DNA of 64,000 nucleotides from Microbacterium jejuense. Lineage in GTDB: Bacteria; Actinomycetota; Actinomycetes; Actinomycetales; Microbacteriaceae. A program made the position numbers and the translations under genes. Shown piece after piece: positions 10,440 through 20,735 of this stretch. Under the pieces are notes generated by a model. It had not been told where the DNA came from, made no database searches, and saw nothing but the letters and a program-made list of their open reading frames with translations. The stretch's first letter is position 1. Each line of letters begins with the position of its first letter. The DNA lies in the NCBI RefSeq assembly GCF_019511665.1, contig NZ_JAEUAW010000002.1:62001-126000 (forward strand), written 5' to 3'.

Positions 10440-13029
10440 GACCGCCGTCGAACAGTTCGACGAACTGCGAGACGCGCACGACCATGTCGTCCAGCTCCGC
10501 CAGCAGCGCGACCATCTGCTGATTCTGCGCGACGCTTCCGATGCACTGGATGCGGCCGATGCCGAAGCCGCGAGCGCGCGGACGCTGTCGGATGCCCTGC
10601 TCCCCTATCAGCGACGGCGCACCCTCGACCTGGCGCGCGATGAGCAAGGGGCTGCGCGCGAGCAGATCCAGACCCTGGAAGACGACGCAGCACGGGCCGA
10701 TGCGGATGCGGTCCGTGCCGACGAGGACTACGACATCGCACAGCGCCGCATCCATGAACTCGGCGGCGGAGATGTCGATCAACTGCAGTTGCGCATCCGG
10801 GATGCCGAGGCGGCAGAGGCCGGCGCACGGCAGAGGTGGGAGCAGTTCCAGCGTCAGCTCGCCGGGGTCGGCATCAGTCCCGCGCCGGTGTCGGCCGCGG
10901 AGTTCGCCGAGCTCATCAGTTCGATCGACGGCTTGCTCGCGACTGGAGAGGTGTCCGGGCCGACGTACGAGGAGAGTCGTCACGAGACACAAGCACGGCT
11001 GGAGCTCGACAGGATCGACCGCGAGATCCGTGCATTGCGTGACAGCGGAACCACGGTGCCCGCGGAGCTGCTCGATGTGCGGCGCCTGCTCATGAATGCG
11101 ACCGGCCTACCGAGCTCGGCCGTCCCGTTCGCGGCCGAGCTCATCGATGTGAAGCCGGCCTTCGAGGAGTGGACAGGTGCGATCGAGCGGGTGCTGCGCC
11201 CGTTCGCACTCACGCTGCTGGTTCGCAGCGACATTCTGGCCACCGTGCGGCGATGGGTGGACGAACATCACCTCGGCACCCGGCTGGTCTACGAGGAGGT
11301 GGAGCGGAACTCTCCACCGCCACGGCCGGCATCGAGCCCGATCTCGCTCGTGCATCGTGTATCCATCGCTGACGGCGCATTCGCTGAATGGGTGTCGGGG
11401 GCTCTCTCCGAGAGATACGACGTCGCGTGCGTCGATGCGGTCGACGACCTCGACGATCACGCGCGCGCGGTGACGATCAACGGTCAGATCAAGTCATCAC
11501 GAACGCGATACGAGAAGAACGACCGCATCGCCATCGCCGAGCGCAGTCATTGGGTGCTCGGGGACAGAGACGCGAAGCTTGAGGCGCTCGTCGAACGGCG
11601 GCAGGCGGCACAGCGAGAGTGGGACGCGGCCAACGATGTCGTTCGATCGGCCATGGTCCGGCAGCGCGCCGCGTCAGAACGCGTAGGAGCACTGCGCGCC
11701 ATCCGTGAGCAGCGCTGGGCAGACATCGATCGGGACACCGCCGCATCGGCCGTCGCCGACCTTCGGCATCAACTCGTTGTCCTGACGCGCGGCGATGGAG
11801 ACCTGCAGCAGGCGATCGACGCGAGCGAGGCGGCGCGCGCGGTGCGAGACCGGCTGCGGGGTCGCGCGAAGGATGCGGGCATCGTGCTGAGCGAAACCCG
11901 TCATCGTCTCCGCGATCTCGACGAGGTGGTCGCCGGCCTCGACGCCGAGATCGCTTCGGGCGCGCTCGCCGAGGTCGACGAGGAAACGACCTCGGCGCTC
12001 GACACCCGCTACCGCGCCGTGCAGCGCAGCATCGCTCGCAGCACGATTGCGGAGGTCGGCCAACAGGTGCAGGACCGCTTGCATCGTGAGCGCGATCGAG
12101 CACTCACCACGGCGATCGAGGCGGGAAACCTGTGCCAGCGCCTGATCACCGAGTTCGTCGATCACTGGCCGGCAGCATCCGCCGATCTCAGCGCATCGAT
12201 CGCCGACCGCCGTGGCTTCCTCGAGATGCTAAACGAGATCGTCGCGCACGGACTGCCCGAGTACGAGGCGCGGTTCCTCCAGCTGTTCCGCGAGCGTTCG
12301 AGCAGCCTCATCGGCGAGTTGCGCAACGAGATCCTCGGAGCTCCCCGCGAGATCGAAGATCGCGTCCGACCGGTAAACGCCTCCCTGAGACGGTCGCCCT
12401 TCGACGCTGATCGCTATCTGCGTCTGCGAGTCAAGACCCGGCGCACCGACACCGTGAATCGGTTCATGAACGATCTGAAGTCGATCTCCGAGGGCAGCTG
12501 GGGCGACGATGACGCGGCGTCTGCCGAGGCGCGATTCGCTCTCCTGGCGGATCTCATGCGCAGGTTCTCGTCGAGTGATCACGTCGACCGCGTGTGGACG
12601 TCACAATGCCTCGACACGCGCCTCCACGTCAGGTTCCGCGCCGAAGAGATCGACGACCACGACCGCGTGCACGCGACGTACGACTCGGGCGCCGCAATGT
12701 CCGGAGGCCAGCAGCAGAAGCTCGTCGTGTTCTGTCTCGCCGCCGCGCTCCGGTACCGGCTGGCCGACCCGGATGACGAGTACAGCAGGTACGGCACGAT
12801 CGTGCTCGATGAGGCCTTCGACAAGGCCGATACCCGGTACACCCGGATGGCCCTCGATGTGTTCGTCGCCTTCGGATTCCAGTTGGTGCTCGCGACGCCG
12901 CAGAAGCTTCTGCAGACCATCGAACCGTACGTCGGCGCGGCGACCTCGATCGATAACCCGACGCGTCGGCGATCGACGGTGGCCGACGTCACGTGGACCG
13001 ATCGCGCGACGGATGAGGACAACACGTGA
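10420..13029 (+). pseudogene. jetC: JetC (SMC-like ATPase) lacking its N-terminus
   Basis: About 870 codons are open in one frame from 10420; the first ATG in frame is only at 10789. The coiled-coil region (many Arg/Ala/Glu/Gln heptads) is followed by the SMC C-terminal head. The head has signature motif SGGQQQK, Walker B TIVLDEAFDKAD, and the closing segment FGFQLVLATPQKLLQTIEPY seen in JetC/MukB-like proteins. A complete JetC is about 1,100 residues and begins with a Walker A ATP-binding loop. That part is absent here, so ATP-driven loop extrusion should be lost. The segment is joined out of frame to the jetA stump. Its stop overlaps the jetD start (GTGA), as in intact jetCD pairs. Confidence 0.82.
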
Positions 13030-14174
13030 TCACGGTCAGCGGCGCGCGCGAGACCGCCAGGGCGCGTCTCACGACGAAACGCGCTGCATGGGCGACCGCC
13101 GTGCATCCGGAACCGGTACTGACCATCCCACTCAAGCCTCCCTCAGAGCGGGAGATGCTGGCGGACCAGCGCACAGCTGAGCGCTGGGCACAGGACTGGG
13201 CGGCCGTCACGGGCGCGGCCGTCGACTGGGAGACCCGATCGTGGCACAGCATCGGTCGCCAGCGAATCCCGGTTCGCCTCGTGCTGGCGTCGCCCGACGA
13301 GGTCGCCTCGTTCGTCGGCGGTGACGAGTTGCGGCAGTGGCGTTCGCTGCGGCGGCGAGTGGCGCGGCTCCGCACCGTGATCGCGGACGATGTCACACGC
13401 TCGGATGAGGTTGCGGCGGCGATGCGGCGATCTGCCGAACAGCTGTTACGGTACACCGACGACGAATTCGAGGATGTTCTGCACGGAACCCGGTGGCTCA
13501 TCGACAACCCCGTCCGCGGACTGCGTCCGCGCCAGCTGCCGATCCGCGGTGTCGACACGAAATGGTTCTCTGCCCACCGGGGCATCCTGTCGGCGCTGCA
13601 TCGCGCCGCAACGGGACAGGACGGGCTGGGCATCGTCGACAGTGATCCGCTGGTCCGGCTGCGGGTGCTCGACGACGCACTCGCCGTCGGTGGCATTGCC
13701 GAGCTCGCGGCGCCGGCAAGCGCGCTTGCGCGGCTTCGATGCACACCGCGCGCGGTGATGGTCTTCGAGAATCTCGAGTCGGTCCTAGCCCTCCCGGCAT
13801 GGCCCGGCGCGATCGCTATACATGGCTCCGGATACGCGGTGGACGTCATCGGCTCGCTGCCGTGGGTGCAGCAGCGGCCGGTGCTCTATTGGGGAGACCT
13901 CGACTCGAACGGCTTCGCCATTTTGAGCCGGTTGCGCACTCACCATTCGGATGTGAGGTCGGTCCTCATGGATCAGGACACCCTGCTCGGCTACCGCGAC
14001 ATGTGGGTTCGCGAGCCGACGCCGAACCGCGGGGTGTTCGCTGCACTCACGGGCACGGAAGAGCGAGCCCTCAAACGCATACGCGACGAAGGTGACGTGC
14101 GCCTCGAGCAGGAGCGGATCGAGTGGGCAGCCGCGTTGGAGGCTCTTCGGCGTGCGTGGGACGAATTGGGCTAA
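13026..14174 (+). CDS. jetD: JetD, Wadjet topoisomerase-VI-like nuclease subunit (intact)
   Basis: The 382-residue protein starts at a GTG overlapping the jetC stop. Its N-terminal half matches DUF3322 and its C-terminal half the DUF2220/Toprim-like fold. The acidic motifs are present: VFENLES near residue 245 and LYWGDLDSNGFAILSRLR near residues 290-307, giving the Glu and Asp-x-Asp metal-binding set. In working Wadjet systems JetABC extrudes DNA loops on small circular plasmids and JetD then cuts them. Here JetD looks complete but its partners are broken, so it is an orphan nuclease subunit. It may be inactive without JetABC, or may be decaying more slowly. The neighbouring purL belongs to the core genome. 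Confidence 0.88.
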   Translation: MITVSGARETARARLTTKRAAWATAVHPEPVLTIPLKPPSEREMLADQRTAERWAQDWAAVTGAAVDWETRSWHSIGRQRIPVRLVLASPDEVASFVGGDELRQWRSLRRRVARLRTVIADDVTRSDEVAAAMRRSAEQLLRYTDDEFEDVLHGTRWLIDNPVRGLRPRQLPIRGVDTKWFSAHRGILSALHRAATGQDGLGIVDSDPLVRLRVLDDALAVGGIAELAAPASALARLRCTPRAVMVFENLESVLALPAWPGAIAIHGSGYAVDVIGSLPWVQQRPVLYWGDLDSNGFAILSRLRTHHSDVRSVLMDQDTLLGYRDMWVREPTPNRGVFAALTGTEERALKRIRDEGDVRLEQERIEWAAALEALRRAWDELG

Positions 14175-14226
14175 GGCTTCGGGATGCCGCGGCCGCCGGC
14201 AGCCGTCACCCGCTTCTCGCGGCGAA

Positions 14227-14232
14227 TAGACT
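14227..14232 (+). promoter_or_regulatory. Probable purL -10 box
   Basis: TAGACT lies 41 bases before the chosen GTG start of purL, in the 99-base gap after jetD. No convincing -35 box is visible. The box sits between GGGATGCC (14181-14188) and GGCATCCC (14243-14250), which could pair. Confidence 0.4.
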
Positions 14233-14273
14233 GGTGGGGTCCGGCATCCCCCGAATTCCTGGAGTTGAGCCGC

Positions 14274-16604
14274 GTGACCACCCCCTCTTCGACCGCCGTC
14301 GCCGATACCGTCGAGAACGCGCTCGCCACTCCCGAGAAGGAGCAGCCGTACGCGGCGCTCGGACTCAAGGACGACGAGTACGCGAAGATCCGCGAGATCC
14401 TCGGCCGCCGCCCCACCTCGGGCGAGCTGGCCATGTACTCCGTCATGTGGTCGGAGCACTGCTCGTACAAGTCGTCCAAGATCTACCTGCGCAAGTTCGG
14501 CGAGAAGGTGTCGGACGAGATGAAGGAACGGCTCATGGTCGGCATGGGCCAGAACGCCGGCGTCGTCGACATCGGCGAGGGCTGGGCCGTCACCTTCAAA
14601 GTCGAGTCGCACAACCACCCGAGCTACATCGAGCCCTTCCAGGGCGCCGCGACCGGCGTCGGCGGCATCGTGCGCGACATCATCTCGATGGGCGCGCGCC
14701 CGGTGGCCGTCATGGACCAGCTGCGCTTCGGCGACATCTCCGACCCCGACACGGCGCGCGTCGTGCACGGCGTCGTGAGCGGCATCAGCTTCTACGGCAA
14801 CTGCCTCGGCCTGCCCAACATCGGCGGCGAGACCGTGTTCGACGCGGTCTACCAGGGCAACCCGCTCGTCAACGCCCTCGCGGTCGGCGTGCTGCGCCAC
14901 GAGGACCTCAAGCTCGCCAACGCCACCGGCGCCGGCAACAAGGTCGTGCTGTTCGGCGCCCGCACCGGCGGCGACGGCATCGGCGGCGCGTCGATCCTCG
15001 CGTCCGACACGTTCTCGGAGGGCGGCCCCACCAAGCGCCCCGCCGTGCAGGTCGGCGACCCGTTCGCCGAGAAGGTGCTCATCGAGTGCTGCCTGGAGCT
15101 CTACAAGGACGAGCTCGTCGAGGCCATCCAGGACCTCGGCGCCGCCGGCATCTCGTGCGCGACGTCGGAGCTCGCCGCCAACGGCGGCTCGGGCATGCGC
15201 GTCGACCTCGAGAACGTGTTGCTGCGCGACCCCACGCTCACGCCCGAAGAGATCCTCATGAGCGAGAGCCAGGAGCGCATGATGGCGATCGTCGCGCCCG
15301 AGAAGCTCGACGCCTTCATGGCCGTCGTGAACAAGTGGGATGTCGAGACGAGCGTGCTCGGCGAGGTGACCGGCGACGGCCGCCTGCAGATCTTCTGGCA
15401 CGGCGAGGAGATCGTGAACGTCGACCCGTCCACGGTCGCCGTCGACGGCCCGGTGTACGAGCGTCCCGTCGCGTACCCGACCTGGATCGACGCGCTGCGC
15501 GACGACTCGGCATCCGCACTCCCCCGCGCGACCGACGCCGACACCCTGCGCGCGCAGTTCACGAAGCTGGTCGCGAGCCCCAACCTCGCCGACACGTCCT
15601 GGATCACCAACCAGTACGACTACTACGTCATGGGCAACACGGCGCTGTCGTTCCCCGACGACGCCGGCATGATCCGCGTCGACGAGCACTCCGGTCTCGG
15701 CTTCTCGATCGCGACCGACTGCAACGGCCGCTACTGCCAGCTCGACCCGTACCAGGGCGCCAAGCTGGCGCTGGCCGAGGCGTACCGCAACGTCGCCGTC
15801 TCGGGCGCGGTTCCCACGGCCGTCACCGACTGCCTGAACTTCGGCTCGCCCGAGAACCCCGAGGTCATGTGGCAGTTCTCGCAGGCCGTCGACGGCCTGT
15901 CGGACGGATGCCTCGAACTCGGCGTGCCCGTCACCGGCGGCAACGTCTCGTTCTACAACCAGACCGGCGACCAGCCGATCTTCCCGACCCCGGTCGTGGG
16001 CGTCCTCGGCATCATCGACGACGTCGCCCGCCGCATCCCGTCGGGCTGGCAGGACGCCGGCGAGAACATCTACCTGCTCGGCGTGACCGCCACGGAGCTG
16101 TCGGGCTCGCAGTGGGCGGGCACGATCCACGGCCACCTCGGCGGTCGCCCGCCGGCGGTCGACCTCGCGAACGAGAAGAAGCTCGCCGAGCTGCTGCACG
16201 CGGCCGGCCAGCAGTCGCTCGTGTCGTCGGCGCACGACCTGTCGTCGGGCGGGCTCGCGCAGGCCCTCGCCGAGGCGGTCATGCGCTTCGGCGTCGGCGC
16301 GCGCGTCTGGCTCGACGAGATCCAGGAGCGTGACGGAGTGGATGCCGCCACCGCCCTGTTCTCGGAGTCCACCGGCCGCGTCATCGTGAGCGTGCCCCGC
16401 GAGGACGACGTCAAGTTCCGCGGCCTGTGCGAGGGGCGCGGCTACCCCGTGCTGCGCATAGGCGTGACCGACCCGGCCGCGGACGGCGACGAGCCCGCGC
16501 TCGAGGTGCAGGGCCTGTTCACGGTGCCGCTGGCCGAGCTGCGCGACCTGTCGACCTCGACGCTGCCGGACGCCTTCGGCCCGACCGTCGTCGAGCCCGC
16601 CTGA
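14274..16604 (+). CDS. purL: Phosphoribosylformylglycinamidine synthase subunit PurL
   Basis: PurL converts formylglycinamide ribonucleotide to its amidine using ATP and ammonia supplied by PurQ, with PurS as bridge. It is the fourth step of purine synthesis. I start at the GTG at 14274 ([12 protein letters not shown]), 9 bases after GGAG, giving 776 residues, normal for the small bacterial type. The frame is open 30 codons further upstream but that part looks untranslated. Family blocks are clear: [36 protein letters not shown] with the catalytic-site histidines, and [10 protein letters not shown]. PurQ and PurS are not adjacent in this window. The sequence is extremely GC-rich compared with the glycan and Wadjet region to its left, marking a return to core genome. 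Confidence 0.97.
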   Translation: MTTPSSTAVADTVENALATPEKEQPYAALGLKDDEYAKIREILGRRPTSGELAMYSVMWSEHCSYKSSKIYLRKFGEKVSDEMKERLMVGMGQNAGVVDIGEGWAVTFKVESHNHPSYIEPFQGAATGVGGIVRDIISMGARPVAVMDQLRFGDISDPDTARVVHGVVSGISFYGNCLGLPNIGGETVFDAVYQGNPLVNALAVGVLRHEDLKLANATGAGNKVVLFGARTGGDGIGGASILASDTFSEGGPTKRPAVQVGDPFAEKVLIECCLELYKDELVEAIQDLGAAGISCATSELAANGGSGMRVDLENVLLRDPTLTPEEILMSESQERMMAIVAPEKLDAFMAVVNKWDVETSVLGEVTGDGRLQIFWHGEEIVNVDPSTVAVDGPVYERPVAYPTWIDALRDDSASALPRATDADTLRAQFTKLVASPNLADTSWITNQYDYYVMGNTALSFPDDAGMIRVDEHSGLGFSIATDCNGRYCQLDPYQGAKLALAEAYRNVAVSGAVPTAVTDCLNFGSPENPEVMWQFSQAVDGLSDGCLELGVPVTGGNVSFYNQTGDQPIFPTPVVGVLGIIDDVARRIPSGWQDAGENIYLLGVTATELSGSQWAGTIHGHLGGRPPAVDLANEKKLAELLHAAGQQSLVSSAHDLSSGGLAQALAEAVMRFGVGARVWLDEIQERDGVDAATALFSESTGRVIVSVPREDDVKFRGLCEGRGYPVLRIGVTDPAADGDEPALEVQGLFTVPLAELRDLSTSTLPDAFGPTVVEPA

Positions 16605-16619
16605 CCCTAGGATTGAGCC

Positions 16620-16757
16620 ATGGCGGCGGACGACGACGAGTACAGCGACTACAACGACGCCCGGCAGCGGCGCGTCAAGATCGTCGCGTGGGTGACCATC
16701 GTCGCCCTCATCCTCGTCGGCGGCGGCGCGACGGTGTTCGCGCTGCTCTTCGGCTGA
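16620..16757 (+). CDS. Small single-span membrane protein (45 aa)
   Basis: A 45-residue protein: an acidic head (AADDDEYSDYNDARQRR) followed by one membrane span of about 23 hydrophobic residues ending FALLFG. A TAGGAT box at 16608-16613 lies exactly 6 bases before the ATG, so the message is probably leaderless. It sits 15 bases downstream of purL. The acidic-head plus C-terminal-span layout is common among small actinobacterial membrane proteins; the function is unknown. Confidence 0.7.
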   Translation: MAADDDEYSDYNDARQRRVKIVAWVTIVALILVGGGATVFALLFG

Positions 16758-16824
16758 TCTGTTGCTGACCTGGCGCTTTCGCAGTCACGCGTGACCCGCT
16801 AGCCTCCACACAAGGAGGTCCCCC

Positions 16825-17001
16825 ATGTCTGGCAACCAGTCCCTCTGGACCCGCATCCACAACCTCATCTCGCCCCCGCGCGAGAGCTACGACACGCGGA
16901 CCGCGCGCCCGGGCGAGCCAGGCGCCGGCCCGGACGCCCCCGTGTACGACGCCACCGACGGTCGCCGGCACGGCGGCACGATGCAGATCGGCGGGCACTG
17001 A
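16825..17001 (+). CDS. Small hypothetical protein (58 aa)
   Basis: A 58-residue reading frame starts at the ATG at 16825, 5 bases after a near-perfect ribosome site (AAGGAGGT). The product is Pro/Gly/Arg-rich with no membrane span: it opens SGNQSLWTRIHNLISPPRES and ends TMQIGGH. The strong ribosome site is the main evidence that it is translated. I do not recognise a family. Confidence 0.6.
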   Translation: MSGNQSLWTRIHNLISPPRESYDTRTARPGEPGAGPDAPVYDATDGRRHGGTMQIGGH

Positions 17002-17056
17002 CGCCGTTCAGCACACTCCCGGGCGCGGCGTCGCGGCTCGCGGGTAGCATGACACT

Positions 17057-17839
17057 GTGGAGCCGATCCTCCTCATCGTGGCGGGCTGGTGGTGGATCGT
17101 TCCGGCCGCCGCGGGCGCCGGAACGGCGACCTACGTGGGCCTGACGACACGCGGGCGCCGTGCGCGGCGACTCGAGCTCGACGCTGCCCGCCATGAGGAG
17201 TCCCAGGCGTACCGCGCGCTGGTCGCCGCGAAGGCACGGGTGCGCATCGCGCAGGCCGACGCCATGACCGCGAAGGCGCGGGCGGCGGCACCACAGGCTG
17301 CAGAGGCCCGGCGCGAGCTGCAGCTCGCGCGCCAGTCCGAGAAGTCCGCATCGCTCGCACTCCGTGCGAGCCGCTCCCGCGTGAAGGCGGGGTACTCGCA
17401 GTACCGTGCCGCCTCGGCGCGCGATCCGCTCCCGATCGAACGACTGTGGGCCGAGCACGACGCCCTCAACACGCGCTGGCTGTCGTACGAGACCGATGTC
17501 GACAAGGCCCTGAAGTACTCGCAGGTGACCGACCCGCGGCATCCCTCGACAGTCGTCTTCCTCCGCGCGCAGCGCGAGGCCCTCGCCAAGCGGCCGACGC
17601 TGCGCGACCGCGTGACGCCTCAGCAGTACGTGGAGTACCGCGACGCCGTGCGTGCGATGCAGGCGGCGCTGGCCGACGCCGAGCGTCAGGCCGGCGTGCC
17701 CGGCGCGGCGCCGCCGAGCGCCGCCGCCACGACGGCCGCCACGATCGGCGCGGCGGCGGCGATGATCGCAGAGCTCGCCGACCGGCTGCCGTCGATGATC
17801 CCGCGCATGCCCCCGCCGCGCCAGACGCCACCCACCTGA
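17057..17839 (+). CDS. Membrane-anchored coiled-coil protein, paralogue 1 of a tandem pair
   Basis: This 260-residue protein has an N-terminal membrane span (ILLIVAGWWWIVPAAAGAG), an Arg/Ala/Glu-rich probable coiled coil (about residues 35-115), then a globular part. The C-terminal tail is Pro-rich (MIPRMPPPRQTPPT). Residues about 130-200 align with the next gene: HDALNTRWLSYETDVDKAL here against HDAVTARWLEYELDVAKII there. A TAGCAT box ends 6 bases before the GTG start, so the transcript is probably leaderless. The pair must have arisen by duplication, because even the promoter bases match. No known domain was recognised; the function is unknown. Confidence 0.75.
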   Translation: MEPILLIVAGWWWIVPAAAGAGTATYVGLTTRGRRARRLELDAARHEESQAYRALVAAKARVRIAQADAMTAKARAAAPQAAEARRELQLARQSEKSASLALRASRSRVKAGYSQYRAASARDPLPIERLWAEHDALNTRWLSYETDVDKALKYSQVTDPRHPSTVVFLRAQREALAKRPTLRDRVTPQQYVEYRDAVRAMQAALADAERQAGVPGAAPPSAAATTAATIGAAAAMIAELADRLPSMIPRMPPPRQTPPT

Positions 17840-17892
17840 CAGCCTGCTTCGGACCCCGTACGGCGTTCGCCGACGGCCGTTAGCATGACAGG

Positions 17893-18849
17893 GTGGATGA
17901 GGTCCTCCAGTCGGTCTTCACATGGATCGGCCATAACTGGTGGGTCGCCTTCGTCGCGCTGGGCGTGGTGGGGACGATCGGCCGACGCTGGGAGCTGAGT
18001 GCGCGGCGCCGACACCAGCGTCGACTCGAGGTGCTCCACGCCAAAGCCGAGCTCAAGGCCGCGCAGGCGGCGGCGCGCGGCAAGGCGGTGCCGGCGGCAT
18101 CCCTTCCCGCCTTCACGGCACCCACCGCCACCGCGGGGACCCCCGAGGCCCCGGCGCGCGAGACGCAGGCGACGCAGCTGGAACGCCTGTTCGCGACCCA
18201 CGACGCCGTGACCGCGCGGTGGCTGGAGTACGAGCTCGACGTCGCGAAGATCATCGCGTTCCCCGCCATGAGCGACGGGCGTCAGCCGCTGACCGCGGCG
18301 TTCCTGCGGGCCAAGCGCGTCGCCGACGGCCTGCGGCCTGCCTCGGCGAAGGCGAAGCTCACGAAGGAGCAGCTCGCCGAGTACCGCAACGCGGTCGCGG
18401 ACTTCGAGGTCGCGTTCGACGTCGCCGAGCGCGATGCGCGGCGCCTGCGCGACTCGGGCTTCACCGAGGTCGAGCGCAAGCGCCTCGACACCGCGAAGAA
18501 ACTGCTGACCGTCGCGATCGACGAGGCCGCGACGCCCGCTGAGCGTCAGCTCGCGTACCGCCGCGTGCGCGAGGAGCTCGACGGGCTCATCTCGATCTCG
18601 GACGAGGCCATCGAAGTGCTCGAGAACAAGGTGATGCTCGAGCTCGGGCCGAAGGCCTCGGCCGCGGGAGAGGATGCAGCCGCCCCGGCACAGCCGGCGG
18701 CCTCGGCGCCCGCACCCGAGCCCGAGCCCCTGCGCGCGCCCGGGCGCCCGAGCACGACGCCGCCGGCGCCGCCGGCGCAGTGGCCGGTCCCCGCGCGCGG
18801 CAACGGCGATGCCCCGGGCCGCGTGGTGCACCCGAAGCCGCCGCGCTGA
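17893..18849 (+). CDS. Membrane-anchored coiled-coil protein, paralogue 2 of a tandem pair
   Basis: This 318-residue protein has an N-terminal span (about residues 8-28) with a basic stop-transfer, then an Ala-rich helical linker. The conserved core matches the preceding gene (LERLFATHDAVTARWLEYEL, then FLRAKRVADGLRP). After that comes a longer helical region (about residues 150-245). The C-terminus is a low-complexity Pro/Ala tail. The GTG start again follows a TAGCAT box by 6 bases. The two proteins may form hetero-oligomers on the cytoplasmic side of the membrane; this is inference. It converges with the glycine-betaine importer operon. Confidence 0.75.
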   Translation: MDEVLQSVFTWIGHNWWVAFVALGVVGTIGRRWELSARRRHQRRLEVLHAKAELKAAQAAARGKAVPAASLPAFTAPTATAGTPEAPARETQATQLERLFATHDAVTARWLEYELDVAKIIAFPAMSDGRQPLTAAFLRAKRVADGLRPASAKAKLTKEQLAEYRNAVADFEVAFDVAERDARRLRDSGFTEVERKRLDTAKKLLTVAIDEAATPAERQLAYRRVREELDGLISISDEAIEVLENKVMLELGPKASAAGEDAAAPAQPAASAPAPEPEPLRAPGRPSTTPPAPPAQWPVPARGNGDAPGRVVHPKPPR

Positions 18850-18876
18850 TCCGGCGCGTCGGCGCCGGGCGCCACG

Positions 18877-19767
18877 TCAGCGCGTAAGGGTGTCGACGTA
18901 GTCGCGGTTATCGGCGATCCACTGCGCGACGACGGGGCCGTAGTCGTCGTCGCCTCCCTCGCGGAACATCGCGTCCTCGAGCGAGTACAGCAGCTCGTTG
19001 TCCATGCGGAACGCCTCCAGCCACGCCGCGACCTCGGGGAACTCCTCCGCGAAGCCCGTCGACGTCACGGTGTGGATGCCCTCGGCGTCGCCGAGCAGGC
19101 CGTCGGGGTCTTCGAGGTCCTTGATGGGGAACGCGTTGTACGCCCAGTGGGGACGCCACAGGGTGACGGCGACGTCGCGGCCGGCATCCGTCGCCGCCTG
19201 CAGCTCGGTGAGCATCGCCGGGGTGGACGACGTCACGAACTGCATGCCCTCGAGCCCGTAGCCGGGGATCACCTCGTTCTGCGTGACCGTGACGAGGCCC
19301 GAACCCGACTCGATGCCCACCAGGCGGTTGCCGAACAGGTCGGCGTTGGCGGCGAGCTCGGACAGCGAGTCGATCGGCGCATCCTCGTTCACCGCGATGG
19401 TGAGCTTGGCCTCGTCGTTCCACGCGCCGAGGTCGACCAGATCGTCGCCGTACGTCTTCATGTACTCCGCGTGCGTGAGCGGCAGCCACGTGTCGAGCGT
19501 GAGGTCGTAGTCGCCCTTCGCGATGCCGGTGTAGGCCGCGGCCGGGTCGGCGTACACCAGGTCGACGGCGTACCCCTCGTCTTCGAGCACGGCCTTCCAC
19601 AGCTCGGACGCGGCGATGCCCTCGTCCCAGCCGTTGAACACCGCCACCGTGAGGCGGCCCTTCGTGTCGTCACCGGCCACGCCCGTCTGGTCAATGGCGC
19701 CGGTCACGAGCAGTGCGGCGGTCCCCGCGAGGGCGAGGCCGGCGGCGATCATGCGTCGCTTCGTCAT
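18877..19767 (-). CDS. proX: Glycine betaine/proline-type substrate-binding protein
   Basis: This 296-residue OpuAC-family binding protein captures quaternary-amine osmoprotectants for the ABC importer encoded just upstream. The start is the ATG at 19767 with GAGAGGAC before it; longer open frames in this region are fusions of unrelated frames. The N-terminus is a signal peptide (KRRMIAAGLALAGTAALLVTG) without a clear lipobox Cys. The family pattern is visible: FNGWDEGIAASELW, then the Trp residues of the aromatic cage region (LDTWLPLTHAEYM, LWRPHWAYN). It is last in the operon ATPase-permease-binding protein. The usual role is osmotic adaptation. Confidence 0.9.
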   Translation of the reverse strand: MTKRRMIAAGLALAGTAALLVTGAIDQTGVAGDDTKGRLTVAVFNGWDEGIAASELWKAVLEDEGYAVDLVYADPAAAYTGIAKGDYDLTLDTWLPLTHAEYMKTYGDDLVDLGAWNDEAKLTIAVNEDAPIDSLSELAANADLFGNRLVGIESGSGLVTVTQNEVIPGYGLEGMQFVTSSTPAMLTELQAATDAGRDVAVTLWRPHWAYNAFPIKDLEDPDGLLGDAEGIHTVTSTGFAEEFPEVAAWLEAFRMDNELLYSLEDAMFREGGDDDYGPVVAQWIADNRDYVDTLTR

Positions 19768-19784
19768 GTGCGTGTCCTCTCGGT

Positions 19785-20735
19785 TCAGGCCGTGACCGGC
19801 TGGCGGTCGTCGGCGACGTCGGCGGGGAGGGATGCCGCGGCCCGCGGCTGCTCGACCGTCGGGGTCGCGGCGGTGGCGGCATCCGTCGAGGTCTTCGGCG
19901 TCCGCTCGCGCGGCACCGCGAAACCGGAGGTCACGCGGTCGAGGATCATCGCGAGGATCACGACCGACAAGCCGGCCTCGACGCCGAGCCCGATGTCGAT
20001 GCGGCTGAGGCTCTGCACGACCGCGCCGCCGAGCCCGCCCGCGCCGACCATGCCCGCGATGACGACCATCGACAGGCTCAGCATGATGACCTGGTTGACG
20101 CCGGCCATGATGCTGGGCATCGCGAGGGGGAGCTGGATCTGCCGCAGGATGCGTCCCGGCGACGCGCCGAACGCATGGCCGGCCTCGACGATCTCGGCGT
20201 CGACGCCGCGGATGCCGAGCTCGGTGAGGCGCACGCCCGGCGCGAGCGCGAACGCGATCGTCGCGACCATGCCGGGCACGGGCCCGACGCCGAAGATGAG
20301 CATCGCGGGGATGAGATAGACGAAGGCGGGCATCGTCTGCAAGAAGTCCAGGACGGGACGCAGCACCGCCGAGACCCGGTCGCTGCGGGCGGCCCAGATG
20401 CCCAGGGGCACGGCGATCGCGATCGCCACAACGGCGGCGAGGATCACGAGTGCGAGCGAGTCCATCGCGTTCGGCCACTGGCCGACAGCGACGATCACGA
20501 GCAGGCCGAGGGCGCTGCCGACGGCGAGCACGAGTCCTCGCGACCAGTAGGCGAACGCCGCGATCACGAGGATCACCGCCCAGAACGGCGGGGCCGACAG
20601 TGAGGCGTCGAGCCAGTCGTAGAGCCCGCCGAAGATCACCGCGAGGACGTCGAAGAACCCGCCGAGCGCGTCGATGAGCCAGCGCACGGCGGCCTCGACG
20701 ACGTCGCCGAGCGGGAGCCGGAAGAAGTCGTTCAT
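19785..20735 (-). CDS. proW: Glycine betaine/proline ABC permease
   Basis: This 316-residue membrane protein has about seven hydrophobic spans. The conserved permease core is clear: LQTMPAFVYLIPAMLIFG and the EAA-like loop GHAFGASPGRILRQIQLPLA. A long N-terminal region with extra spans is typical of ProW. Its ATG overlaps the ATPase gene's stop (ATGA), so the two are coupled. It should form the membrane channel as a homodimer with two copies of the ATPase. The C-terminal 30 residues are a poorly conserved Ala/Thr/Pro tail. Confidence 0.93.
   Translation of the reverse strand: MNDFFRLPLGDVVEAAVRWLIDALGGFFDVLAVIFGGLYDWLDASLSAPPFWAVILVIAAFAYWSRGLVLAVGSALGLLVIVAVGQWPNAMDSLALVILAAVVAIAIAVPLGIWAARSDRVSAVLRPVLDFLQTMPAFVYLIPAMLIFGVGPVPGMVATIAFALAPGVRLTELGIRGVDAEIVEAGHAFGASPGRILRQIQLPLAMPSIMAGVNQVIMLSLSMVVIAGMVGAGGLGGAVVQSLSRIDIGLGVEAGLSVVILAMILDRVTSGFAVPRERTPKTSTDAATAATPTVEQPRAAASLPADVADDRQPVTA

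Noticed and set aside
10789..13029. A complete SMC/SbcC-like protein starting at the in-frame ATG 10789.
   Set aside because: It would lack any Walker A loop, and the same frame continues upstream with coiled coil similar to JetC, so it is a truncated JetC.
18877..20478. A single 533-residue fusion of permease and binding protein.
   Set aside because: The N-terminal half is a shadow frame of the permease gene; the true binding protein begins at 19767 with a signal peptide and ribosome site.
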